Below are positions 14,467 through 21,112 of a stretch of 22,875 bases of DNA, piece by piece. This DNA comes from Acidobacteriota bacterium. GTDB lineage: Bacteria; Acidobacteriota; Thermoanaerobaculia; Gp7-AA8. Every line of letters begins with the position of its first letter. Positions within the stretch are counted from its first letter, which is position 1. Position numbers and translations under genes: made by a program. The stretch lies in the NCBI GenBank assembly GCA_003223695.1, contig QHVY01000125.1, positions 1 through 22,875 of the forward strand, read 5' to 3'. The notes below the pieces were generated by a model. That model was not told where the DNA came from. It ran no database searches and saw only the letters and a list, made by a program, of their open reading frames with translations.

Positions 14467-15443
14467 CAGACGATCTCCTGCAGAATCGAAACGAGCTTCG
14501 CTTTCGCCTGCGTGAGCGGCATCGGCATCGTGCATCCAGAGGCAGCTTTGTGCCCGCCGCCGCCGAACATCGACGCAACCGCCTGTACGTCGACGCCGGG
14601 CTTCGCGCGCATGGAGACGCGCGTCGTTTTGTCATCAATCTCTTTCAGCAGCGCAGAAACGAGCACGCCATCGATCGAACGACCGTAGTTGACGATTCCC
14701 TCTGTGTCTTCCGGCGTGGCCCCAGCGTCCGCAAGAAAGGCTTTTGAAAGTTGCATCGTTGCGATTTTGCCGTCGGGCGTGACGTCCAGTGTTGTTAGGC
14801 AGAGGCCCAGGAGCTTGATGGAGCCGCGAGAGTTGCTCTCGTTGATCCAGAGCGACACATCGCCGGGAACGGCGCCGGCGCGCACGAGCTCCTCCGCGGC
14901 CTCGAACGCACGCAGCGTGGTGTTGTGGTAGCGGAAAAATCCGGTGTCGGTGGCCAGCGAAACATAGAGCGCGACCGCCGTCTCCCGATCGATCGGCACG
15001 CGCAGATGGTTGCGATTCAACTGCATCACCATCTCCCCGACCGACGGAGCCTCGAGATCGAGATAGTTGATCTCGCCGTACATTTTGTTGCCGAGGTGAT
15101 GATCGATGTTGACCACTGGACCGGGCAAAACCTGATATCCCGTTCGCTCGACTTCGGGACACTCCATCGTGAAGATTGCGTCGTACGCGTTGGGATAGTC
15201 GGCCGGCAGCGCATCGGTGACCGAGACCTCGCTCGCACCTGGAATGTTGTGCAGCGCGTGACCGAATCCGTCGCGCACCTGCATCCTGGCGTTCTTGCCG
15301 AGATGGCGGATCAGGCGCTGAAGTCCGAGTCCGCTGCCGAGGGCGTCGCCGTCGGGATTGCGATGTGAAGTGATCAGAAAGTTGCGCCCGGCGCGAATGC
15401 GCTCCGCAACTTCGAGCGCGGCAGTATCAGGTGTCGTTGTCAT
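14466..15443 (-). CDS. nrnA: Bifunctional oligoribonuclease / PAP phosphatase NrnA
   Basis: The 325-residue DHH-DHHA1 phosphoesterase degrades short RNA oligomers and dephosphorylates 3'-phosphoadenosine 5'-phosphate. Motif I is SHRNPDGDALGS (about 26-37), the DHH motif is VNIDHHLGNK (111-120), ATDTGFF carries the third metal Asp, and the C-terminal GGGGHKAASG (about 294-303) binds substrate in the DHHA1 domain. ATG 15443 lies in the terminal TGTCAT of a palindromic repeat and has no Shine-Dalgarno. The first eight or nine codons are also present in a duplicate at 15593-15620. Same-strand neighbours rbfA and truB confirm identity. Confidence 0.93.
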   Translation of the reverse strand: MTTTPDTAALEVAERIRAGRNFLITSHRNPDGDALGSGLGLQRLIRHLGKNARMQVRDGFGHALHNIPGASEVSVTDALPADYPNAYDAIFTMECPEVERTGYQVLPGPVVNIDHHLGNKMYGEINYLDLEAPSVGEMVMQLNRNHLRVPIDRETAVALYVSLATDTGFFRYHNTTLRAFEAAEELVRAGAVPGDVSLWINESNSRGSIKLLGLCLTTLDVTPDGKIATMQLSKAFLADAGATPEDTEGIVNYGRSIDGVLVSALLKEIDDKTTRVSMRAKPGVDVQAVASMFGGGGHKAASGCTMPMPLTQAKAKLVSILQEIV

Positions 15444-15532
15444 GCCGAGCGTAGCGAGGCATCGGTGTGGGCGGGCGGCACGGTCGTCGCGCCCCCCTGC
15501 CACACCGTTCCCTCGCTACGCTCGGGATGACA
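15438..15532. repeat. Long interspersed palindrome (TGTCATnCC family), copy 2
   Basis: The arms start TGTCATGCCGAGCGTAGCG and end CGCTACGCTCGGGATGACA, with a GC-rich centre. Its left end contains the nrnA start codon (ATGACA on the minus strand). Confidence 0.88.
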
Positions 15533-15614
15533 GCGGCTCACGTTTTGTCCTCCTTCTTCTTGATCTCCTGCAAAAGAGATCGGCCACTTCGTGCGCGGCA
15601 GTATCAGGTGTCGT

Positions 15615-15709
15615 TGTCATGCCGAGCGTAGCGAGGCATCGGTGTGGGCGGGTGGCACGGTCGTCGCGCCCCCCTGCCACACCGTTCCCTCGCTACGCTC
15701 GGGATGACA
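15615..15709. repeat. Long interspersed palindrome (TGTCATnCC family), copy 3
   Basis: Same arms and centre as copy 2, differing at one base. It begins five bases after the rbfA stop on the minus strand. Confidence 0.88.
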
Positions 15710-15714
15710 GCGGC

Positions 15715-16071
15715 TCACGTTTTGTCCTCCTTCTTCTTGATCTCCTGCAAAAGAGACTCGATGCGTCCCGCGCGCGCGCCCGTCTCGTCATAACGAAATT
15801 CGAGGTTCGGCGTCACGCGCAATCGGATTCGTTGTCCGAGAAAATGGCGCACGCGGCCGCCCTGCGAGTTGAGATCGCGTGCGATCCCTTTCGTCTCGTC
15901 CGCATTCAAACCGCTGATGAACACACGCGCAAGGCTCAGATCGGGCGCCACTTCAACATCGGTGATCGAAACCATCGCCAGGCGGCTGTCTTTGAGATCG
16001 TGACGAAAGACTTCGACCAGCGCCTCGCGCATGGTCTCGCCAACTCGCGAAGTGCGCTTGGTTTTTCGCAT
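15715..16071 (-). CDS. rbfA: Ribosome-binding factor A (from internal ATG)
   Basis: From the ATG at 16071 the 118-residue product is a full-length RbfA, the 30S maturation and cold-adaptation factor. It shows TSRVGETMREALVEVFRHDL, DSRLAMVSITDVEVAPDLS and RIRLRVTPNLEFRYDET, the KH-like type II core, and a Lys/Glu-rich tail. No Shine-Dalgarno precedes the ATG and the frame is continuous with the anti-sigma gene upstream. Position before nrnA and truB is canonical. The last fourteen codons lie in a duplicated segment. Confidence 0.88.
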   Translation of the reverse strand: MRKTKRTSRVGETMREALVEVFRHDLKDSRLAMVSITDVEVAPDLSLARVFISGLNADETKGIARDLNSQGGRVRHFLGQRIRLRVTPNLEFRYDETGARAGRIESLLQEIKKKEDKT

Positions 16072-16854
16072 TGCCGCGCGAGGATAACAAGTCAGCGCAG
16101 TCTTTTGTTCTTTTTGATTGCCGAGAGGCCGCTGGCCTTGAGCACAAGCGGCCACCAGGGCTCGAGTACGATCGTAAATCCGCAGCCGCTCCTCGGGAGT
16201 GGCAAACCGGAACAGATTGATGAGCGTGAGCGCGTCTCGGCGGCGCGCGAGCGGCAGCGCGCTGTTGAGATCTCCCCTTACGATCGCCGCTTGAAATGCG
16301 GCTGCTGAATCTTCAAAGAGGGGCGGCGAGAGACGCCCATCCGGGGCAATGATCGCTTTCGCACCTTGCGGTACGAGCGACTGCCCCCAATTGTTCAGTC
16401 CAACCCAGCCGGCAGCGACGCGAAGCACTCCGCCTCCATTCGGCGAAATCGAGAGCACGTATTCGCAGCCGAGGTCGACCGCGCGAGCGCGAGGAGTGTC
16501 GACGATGAAAATGCCGGGAGGGGAGATGGTCTTCGCGTGAATGGTGCCCTGCTCCAGTGACAGGCGATTGCCCCCCTCGTAACGAAGAATGGTGTTCGCG
16601 CCGACATCGACATAGCCGATCACTCGCGAGTGAATGCGCACCGGCGTGGTGATCGTATCTCCAGCGCGAAGCACGTGGAATCCCGCGCGCCAATTGGCCT
16701 GATTTTTCGGCCAAATGGCCACGACTACGATTGCGAGCACTGCGGCCGCCGCGAGCCACCAGTGGAGGACAGCGGCCCTCCGCTGTCCAAGCTCCGGCAT
16801 CGGCCGCCGATGACGATAAACCGACAGGAGCTCCTGCAGTTGCTCTTCGTTCAT
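15715..16854 (-). CDS. FecR-type anti-sigma protein reading in frame into RbfA
   Basis: The open frame is 379 codons. Residues 1-28 form a short cytosolic segment starting MNEEQLQELLSVYRHRRP. One membrane helix follows (about 30-48), then a FecR-like periplasmic domain (about 60-165) with LRAGDTITTP, DVGANTILRYEGG, SLEQGTIHAKTI and VDTPRARAVDLGCEYVLSI. A helical tail reaches about residue 240, followed by a low-complexity stretch GQRPLGNQKEQKTALTCYP. From M262 the frame is a complete RbfA. The ATG overlaps the sigma-factor stop (ATGA), the classic sigma/anti-sigma arrangement. No stop separates the two parts and rbfA has no SD of its own. So this may be a true fusion, a read-through junction, or an error that erased the anti-sigma stop near 16090-16150. 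Confidence 0.7.
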   Translation of the reverse strand: MNEEQLQELLSVYRHRRPMPELGQRRAAVLHWWLAAAAVLAIVVVAIWPKNQANWRAGFHVLRAGDTITTPVRIHSRVIGYVDVGANTILRYEGGNRLSLEQGTIHAKTISPPGIFIVDTPRARAVDLGCEYVLSISPNGGGVLRVAAGWVGLNNWGQSLVPQGAKAIIAPDGRLSPPLFEDSAAAFQAAIVRGDLNSALPLARRRDALTLINLFRFATPEERLRIYDRTRALVAACAQGQRPLGNQKEQKTALTCYPRAAMRKTKRTSRVGETMREALVEVFRHDLKDSRLAMVSITDVEVAPDLSLARVFISGLNADETKGIARDLNSQGGRVRHFLGQRIRLRVTPNLEFRYDETGARAGRIESLLQEIKKKEDKT

Positions 16855-17363
16855 GACAGCGCCTCACGCAACAATTGCATGCCGCGGTGGAGATTCACTC
16901 GCACAGATCCTTCTGTCAGGCCGGTGCGCTCGGCGATCTCGACGCCGGACATCCCTTCGACCAGCCGCATCATCAACGTTTCCCGATATGCCTCCGGAAG
17001 AGCGCGAATCGCCGCGAGTGCGTGCGCCGCTTCTGCCGCCTCCGCCTGCCTCGATTTCGTCGCGTATTCGACGTCGAGCTGCAGCGTGTCACCAGATCGG
17101 CGGCGATGATCCTCAGCGGCATTGCGTGCGATGCGGGCGACCCAACCGGCGAATGCAGCCGGATCTCGGAGCGATGTCAGCTTCGTCCACGCGGCGATGA
17201 ATACGTTCTGCGTGACGTCCTCGGCATCGCCGGCCGGCAGACGGCCCAGAAGAATGGAGTGAACCACCGGAGCGTATTTTTTGTAGAGCATTTCGAACGA
17301 GGCGGTGTCGCCTGCCTGCGCGGCGCGAACGAGCTCGGCATCGGGTCGGGCAGACATCGACAT
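16851..17363 (-). CDS. ECF-type RNA polymerase sigma factor
   Basis: The 170-residue protein has the sigma-70 region 2 core (FEMLYKKYAPVVHSILLGRL, then DAEDVTQNVFIAAWTKL) and region 4 (LPEAYRETLMMRLVEGMSGV, then EIAERTGLTEGSVRVNLHRG), with no region 1 or 3. It is an extracytoplasmic-function sigma factor, expected to be held inactive by the FecR-like membrane protein whose ATG overlaps its TGA. Start 17363; M3 (17357) is also possible, and no clear SD precedes either. It diverges from the dioxygenase-like gene across a palindromic region. Target promoters unknown. Confidence 0.9.
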   Translation of the reverse strand: MSMSARPDAELVRAAQAGDTASFEMLYKKYAPVVHSILLGRLPAGDAEDVTQNVFIAAWTKLTSLRDPAAFAGWVARIARNAAEDHRRRSGDTLQLDVEYATKSRQAEAAEAAHALAAIRALPEAYRETLMMRLVEGMSGVEIAERTGLTEGSVRVNLHRGMQLLREALS

Positions 17364-17379
17364 CAGAAGGACGCAGTTG

Positions 17380-17407
17380 AACCGTTCACCGTTAACGGTT
17401 AACGGTT
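17380..17407. promoter_or_regulatory. 28-bp near-palindrome with four AACCGTT half-sites
   Basis: AACCGTTCACCGTT followed by AACGGTTAACGGTT forms an inverted repeat with one mismatch, containing the perfect 12-mer ACCGTTAACGGT (17389-17400). It lies between the divergent sigma factor and dioxygenase-like genes, 17 bases from one start and 25 from the other. An operator serving both genes is plausible; a small repeat element is the alternative. Confidence 0.5.
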
Positions 17408-17431
17408 AATAGAGCGTTGCGTCCTAAAAGC

Positions 17432-17872
17432 ATGATCACTCGAATTCTTGCACTTCTCTTCATTCCGACGCTCGTCTACGCGTCACCTTCACGCATGAAA
17501 ATCGCTTCCGACAGTGAGCCGGGACAGCGACTGATCATCACCGGTCACGTTTTCGGGCCCGATGGCAAACCACGTCGCGTTCAGTTGTACGCGTATCACA
17601 CCGACGCACGCGGGCTCTATCGCCCCGACGGCTCATTCAAAGGCGACCCGCGTCTGCGTGGAACGCTGCTCACCGCGGAGGATGGCTCGTACGAGATCGA
17701 CACGATCAAGCCCGCGGCATATCCGAATCGCAATATCCCCGCGCACATTCACGTGCATCTGCGGTGGCTCGACAAAGATCAGGAGGAGGAAATCCGATTC
17801 GAAGGCAGCGGGCCAACGATCTGCCGCATCGTGCAGGGTCGCTGTACCGTCGATTTTCGGTTGCGGCCGTAG
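17432..17872 (+). CDS. Secreted intradiol ring-cleavage dioxygenase-like protein
   Basis: The 146-residue protein has a signal peptide (ITRILALLFIPTLVYAS). Its domain resembles the catalytic fold of protocatechuate/catechol dioxygenases: GHVFGPDGKPRRVQLYAYHT, ARGLYRPDGSFKGDPRLRG, EDGSYEIDTIKPAAYPNR and PAHIHVHL. The Tyr residues of the YHTDARGLY and AAYP segments and the two His of AHIHVH are where the Fe(III) ligands sit in the family. Exported, single-domain members occur in many soil bacteria, with poorly known substrates. A TTG at 17417 is an upstream alternative start, but ATG 17432 gives the better signal peptide. Its TAG stop is part of the GTAG tag of the repeat that follows. Confidence 0.7.
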   Translation: MITRILALLFIPTLVYASPSRMKIASDSEPGQRLIITGHVFGPDGKPRRVQLYAYHTDARGLYRPDGSFKGDPRLRGTLLTAEDGSYEIDTIKPAAYPNRNIPAHIHVHLRWLDKDQEEEIRFEGSGPTICRIVQGRCTVDFRLRP

Positions 17873-17916
17873 GGCACGCCTGCGGCGTGCCGCGGCACGG
17901 CGCAGCCGTGCCCTAC
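17869..17916. repeat. GTRG-tagged hairpin pair (REP/BIME-like), copy 3
   Basis: GTAG (17869-17872) and CTAC (17913-17916) bracket GGCACGCC-TGC-GGCGTGCC (17873-17891) and GGCACGGC-GCA-GCCGTGCC (17894-17912). The loops are reverse complements. The tags contain the TAG stop codons of both convergent genes, so the element exactly fills the space between them. Confidence 0.9.
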
Positions 17917-18215
17917 AGCGACGCGGTCTCGTCGAAGTCGAGCTTCTCGCTCGTCCAACCGGTCATCGTCGCGTCGCCGTTCGACTGCACGAGCGACTGA
18001 ATTTTCTCGAGCACGGCATCAGCCGCAGCATTGTCGAGGGCAATGAACGAGGCTGCCAGGCGGGCGCGCTGATGAAGATCGTGAAATGCGACCTCTTTCA
18101 CGGAAAGATCGAGATTCCGAAGTTTGTCGCGGACGCTGCGCACGACCATGCGCTTGTCTTTCAGAGATTGCGCGTGGGGAATGTGGAGCTCGAATAACGC
18201 TACGCAGACTAGCAT
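17913..18215 (-). CDS. DUF503 (YlxP-family) protein
   Basis: The 100-residue protein starts MLVCVALFELHIPHAQSLKD and continues KRMVVRSVRDKLRN, the signature of DUF503, a small family usually encoded between infB and rbfA. Its role is unproven; the operon position suggests ribosome maturation or translation. The gene starts 57 bases after the infB stop, a gap filled almost entirely by a hairpin-pair repeat, and no SD is visible. The stop is provided by the tag of another copy of the repeat. Between this gene and rbfA lies the inserted dioxygenase-sigma-anti-sigma block. Confidence 0.9.
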   Translation of the reverse strand: MLVCVALFELHIPHAQSLKDKRMVVRSVRDKLRNLDLSVKEVAFHDLHQRARLAASFIALDNAAADAVLEKIQSLVQSNGDATMTGWTSEKLDFDETASL

Positions 18216-18221
18216 TGTGCT

Positions 18222-18273
18222 GTGGAGCGGCGGCCTCTCAGGCCGCCGACGGGCTAAGAGCCCGTCGCTCCAC
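18222..18273. repeat. GTRG-tagged hairpin pair (REP/BIME-like), copy 4
   Basis: The outer stem GTGGAGC/GCTCCAC (18222-18228 and 18267-18273) encloses GGCGGCCT-CTC-AGGCCGCC and GACGGGCT-AAG-AGCCCGTC. On the minus strand it begins with the G of the infB TAG stop (TAGTGG). It lies between infB and the DUF503 gene. Confidence 0.9.
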
Positions 18274-21086
18274 TACGCCATCGCGGGCTCGAGCTTCTCC
18301 ACTTTGAACGCCTCGATCACGTCGCCGATCTTGATGTCCTGGAAGCGCTCGATCGCGATGCCGCACTCGAAGCCCTGCCGCACTTCGGACACGTCATTCT
18401 TGAAGTGCCGCAGCGAACCGATTTTGCCTTCGTAGATCACGCGGTTGTCGCGCAGCAGGCGAACGTTCGCAGTGCGCGGAATGACGCCGTCGATGACCAT
18501 GCATCCGGCGATCGTTCCCGCTTTCGGCACCTTGAACGTATTCCGCACCTCTGCCCGACCCTGGAACCTCTCCTCGAACTTCGGCTCGAGCAGTCCAGTC
18601 ATCGCCGCCTTGATCTCGTCGACAAGGTTGTAGATGACCGTGTAGAGGCGGACGTCGACGCCTTCTTTTTCCGCAAGCTCGCCGGCACTGCGCTCGGGGC
18701 GCACGTTGAATCCGACGACGATCGCATCGGATGCCGAAGCGAGGAGCACGTCGTTCGTTGAGATTGCTCCGACCGAGGAGTGGATGACGTTGACTTTAAC
18801 TTCGTCGGTTGACAGCTTCCGCACCGTGTCGTTCAGCACTTCCACGGAGCCCTGCACATCCGCTTTGAGAATGACGTTGAGGTCTTTGACCGTGCCCGCC
18901 TGCATCTTTTGAAAGAGCTGATCGAGCGACATGCGCGACGATCCGGCCTGCGCGGCCTCGCGCGCTTTCTCCTGCCGCAACTGGCCAATCATGCGCGCCT
19001 GCGTTTCGTCGTCGAGAACCTGCAGCGCATCGCCAGCGCCTGGAACATCTTCGAATCCGGTCACCTGTACCGGCGTCGCCGGTCCTGCGTCTTTGATGCG
19101 CTGCCCGCGCTCGTCGGTCATCGCGCGTACGCGTCCGTACGTCGAGCCGGAGAAGAACGGATCGCTGATCTTCAGCGTGCCGTCCTGAACGAGGACTGTC
19201 GAAACGATTCCGCGTCCGACTTCTTTCTTCGCCTCGAGCACGACGCCTCTCGCCGGCTGCTCAGGAGTCGCTTTGAGATCGAGCAGATCGGCCGTGAGCA
19301 GAATCATGTCCAGCAGATCGTCGATGCCCTGCTTCTTCGTCGCCGAGACTTCCACCGAGACGACCTCGCCGCCGTACTGCTCGACCTGCACGCCATTATT
19401 GGCGAGCTCGCGGCGCACGCGTTCGACGTTCGCATTCGGCTTATCGATCTTGTTGATCGCCACGATGATCGGCACCTTCGCGGCGCGCGCGTGGTCGATC
19501 GCTTCTTTCGTCTGCGGCATGACACCGTCATCCGCGGCGACGACGAGCACGACGATGTCAGTCACTTTCGCGCCGCGCGCTCGCATCATCGTGAAAGCCT
19601 CGTGGCCTGGCGTGTCGAGGAAGACGATCTTTCGTCCGCGCTTCTCGACGTGATACGCCCCGATGTGCTGCGTAATGCCGCCCGCCTCGCCGGCGGCGAC
19701 ATCCGTTTCGCGAATCGCATCGAGCAGCGACGTTTTGCCGTGGTCGACGTGACCCATGACGGTGATCACGGGCCCACGCGGTGTGGTGCCCTTCGAGCCG
19801 CTCTTCTCGATCGCTTCGAGCTCGACGGCCGTTTCGAACGAAACGATTTCCGCATCGATGTCGAGATCCTTCGCGATCTCCAGCGCCAGATCGGCGCCGA
19901 GAGGTTGGTTGATGGAGACCATGAGGCCCTTCTTCATCAGAAGATGCTTCATGAGGTCGTTCGCCTTGACGTCGAGCTTATCGGCGAGCTCCTTGACCGT
20001 TACGCCTTCCGTGAGCGCGACCTTGCCAGTCGGCTTTTTGAATTCGAGGACTTTCGCGGAAACCGGTGCCGCCTGCTTGCGCGCGTCGCGCCGTGCGGAC
20101 GGAGCCTTCGGCTTCTCGATTTCTTCTTCGGTCGGCTCAGGCAGAACGATGTCGGGTCCGATGTCTTCGGCGATGATCTGCGTTCCGGAGAACGGCCCTT
20201 TGGTGAAGAGCTCGGCGTCGACTTCGACTTCGCGCGTCTTCTTCACGCCTTTTCCGGCGGTCTTCTTCTTTTGCGGACCTTCCTCCCCGACTTCGTCCCC
20301 GGCCTTTTTGCGACGAATGGTCGAACCGGTCGGCATCACCGGCGGCGGAATCGGCATCGGACGTCCTGCACCTGCCGGACGGAGTCCTGGTCCCCCTGCG
20401 CTGCGCATTCCTGCTCCCGCGGGGCGCGTGCCGGTCGGACGCGCGCCCGTCGCCGGACGAGCAGCCATCGGCGCGCGATCGCTCATTGAGGGACGCGGTG
20501 ACGGCGGCCTAACAGCGGGCGTCTGGCCGGCGTAGTTCGGACGTGCAGTTTGCGGCGCACGTGCGCGCGGACCGCTGGGTCCCGCCGGACGGGCGGGCAT
20601 GGGGCGGGGTGCGGGCCTCGGTGCAGGTGTGGGTGCCGGCTCTCCAGCCGGCACACGGCCGGCCGAAGGGCTGGCCGCCACACTCGGCGCAACGGGCGGC
20701 GCTTCCTTCGCCGCGCGCTCCTCATCCTCGGCAGCCTGGATGAACTCAGGAATGATCACTGGCGGCGGCGCGGGTGTGGCTGGCGCCTCTTCCTTCGGCG
20801 GCTCGGCGGCTTTCGCGCGCGGCGCCGGCTTGACGATCGGGCGCGGTGGGCGGACGGCTTCCTTCTTCGCCTTTTCCGGCTGCGGTTTGTCTTCGCGCAT
20901 GATCACGCTGCGCGTCCGCGTGGTCAGCTTCTTCCCACTGATGAGCGCCTGAATCACCTCGGGCTCGAGGATTTGATTCGCGTCGCTGATCTCAGCGCCG
21001 AGCGACTGCAACTGAAACAGGACGTCCTTCTCGGACTTTCCCATCCGCTTTGCAATGTCGCTCACTCTGAATTTCGTTGCCGCCAT
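18273..21086 (-). CDS. infB: Translation initiation factor IF-2
   Basis: The 937-residue GTPase places initiator tRNA on the ribosome. It has an IF2-N domain (KFRVSDIAKRMGKSEKDVLF) and a long Pro/Ala/Arg-rich linker (about 70-345). A second IF2-N-like helical region (about 355-410) precedes the G domain, with G1 GHVDHGKT (445-452), G3 DTPGHE (491-496) and G4 NKID (545-548). Domains II to IV follow, ending in IERFQDIKIGDVIEAFKVEK. AGGAGA lies five bases before the ATG. About 26 bases separate it from nusA, with no ylxR between. The linker contains a hairpin-pair repeat (20627-20683) that is translated in frame. Its stop overlaps another copy. Confidence 0.98.
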   Translation of the reverse strand: MAATKFRVSDIAKRMGKSEKDVLFQLQSLGAEISDANQILEPEVIQALISGKKLTTRTRSVIMREDKPQPEKAKKEAVRPPRPIVKPAPRAKAAEPPKEEAPATPAPPPVIIPEFIQAAEDEERAAKEAPPVAPSVAASPSAGRVPAGEPAPTPAPRPAPRPMPARPAGPSGPRARAPQTARPNYAGQTPAVRPPSPRPSMSDRAPMAARPATGARPTGTRPAGAGMRSAGGPGLRPAGAGRPMPIPPPVMPTGSTIRRKKAGDEVGEEGPQKKKTAGKGVKKTREVEVDAELFTKGPFSGTQIIAEDIGPDIVLPEPTEEEIEKPKAPSARRDARKQAAPVSAKVLEFKKPTGKVALTEGVTVKELADKLDVKANDLMKHLLMKKGLMVSINQPLGADLALEIAKDLDIDAEIVSFETAVELEAIEKSGSKGTTPRGPVITVMGHVDHGKTSLLDAIRETDVAAGEAGGITQHIGAYHVEKRGRKIVFLDTPGHEAFTMMRARGAKVTDIVVLVVAADDGVMPQTKEAIDHARAAKVPIIVAINKIDKPNANVERVRRELANNGVQVEQYGGEVVSVEVSATKKQGIDDLLDMILLTADLLDLKATPEQPARGVVLEAKKEVGRGIVSTVLVQDGTLKISDPFFSGSTYGRVRAMTDERGQRIKDAGPATPVQVTGFEDVPGAGDALQVLDDETQARMIGQLRQEKAREAAQAGSSRMSLDQLFQKMQAGTVKDLNVILKADVQGSVEVLNDTVRKLSTDEVKVNVIHSSVGAISTNDVLLASASDAIVVGFNVRPERSAGELAEKEGVDVRLYTVIYNLVDEIKAAMTGLLEPKFEERFQGRAEVRNTFKVPKAGTIAGCMVIDGVIPRTANVRLLRDNRVIYEGKIGSLRHFKNDVSEVRQGFECGIAIERFQDIKIGDVIEAFKVEKLEPAMA
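20627..20683. repeat. GTRG-tagged hairpin pair inside infB, copy 5
   Basis: The outer stem GTGTGG/CCACAC (20627-20632 and 20678-20683) encloses GTGCCGGCT-CTCC-AGCCGGCAC (20633-20654) and CGGCCGGCC-GAAG-GGCTGGCCG (20656-20677, one G-T pair). The first hairpin is almost identical to that of copy 1. At 57 bases it adds about 19 codons without breaking the infB frame (VAASPSAGRVPAGEPAP). Confidence 0.7.
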
Positions 21087-21112
21087 TTAGTCTCCTGGGT
21101 TCCCTGCCTAAC

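Larger units (their letters stand above)
15416..15756. repeat. Direct duplication (164 bp, period 177) of rbfA tail, palindrome and nrnA head
   Basis: Positions 15416-15579 and 15593-15756 are identical except for one base (GCGGGCGG versus GCGGGTGG), separated by 13 bases. Each copy holds the last codons of rbfA, one palindrome and the first codons of nrnA. The outer copies are the functional gene ends and the inner ones are orphan fragments. Confidence 0.93.

Noticed and set aside
15953..16147. Separate small minus-strand gene over the anti-sigma/RbfA junction
   Set aside because: Out of frame with both recognised domains and shows no conserved motif.
18909..20489. A 526-codon open frame on the plus strand opposite infB
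   Set aside because: Shadow of infB caused by high GC; repetitive Arg/Asp/Leu content and no RBS or family match.
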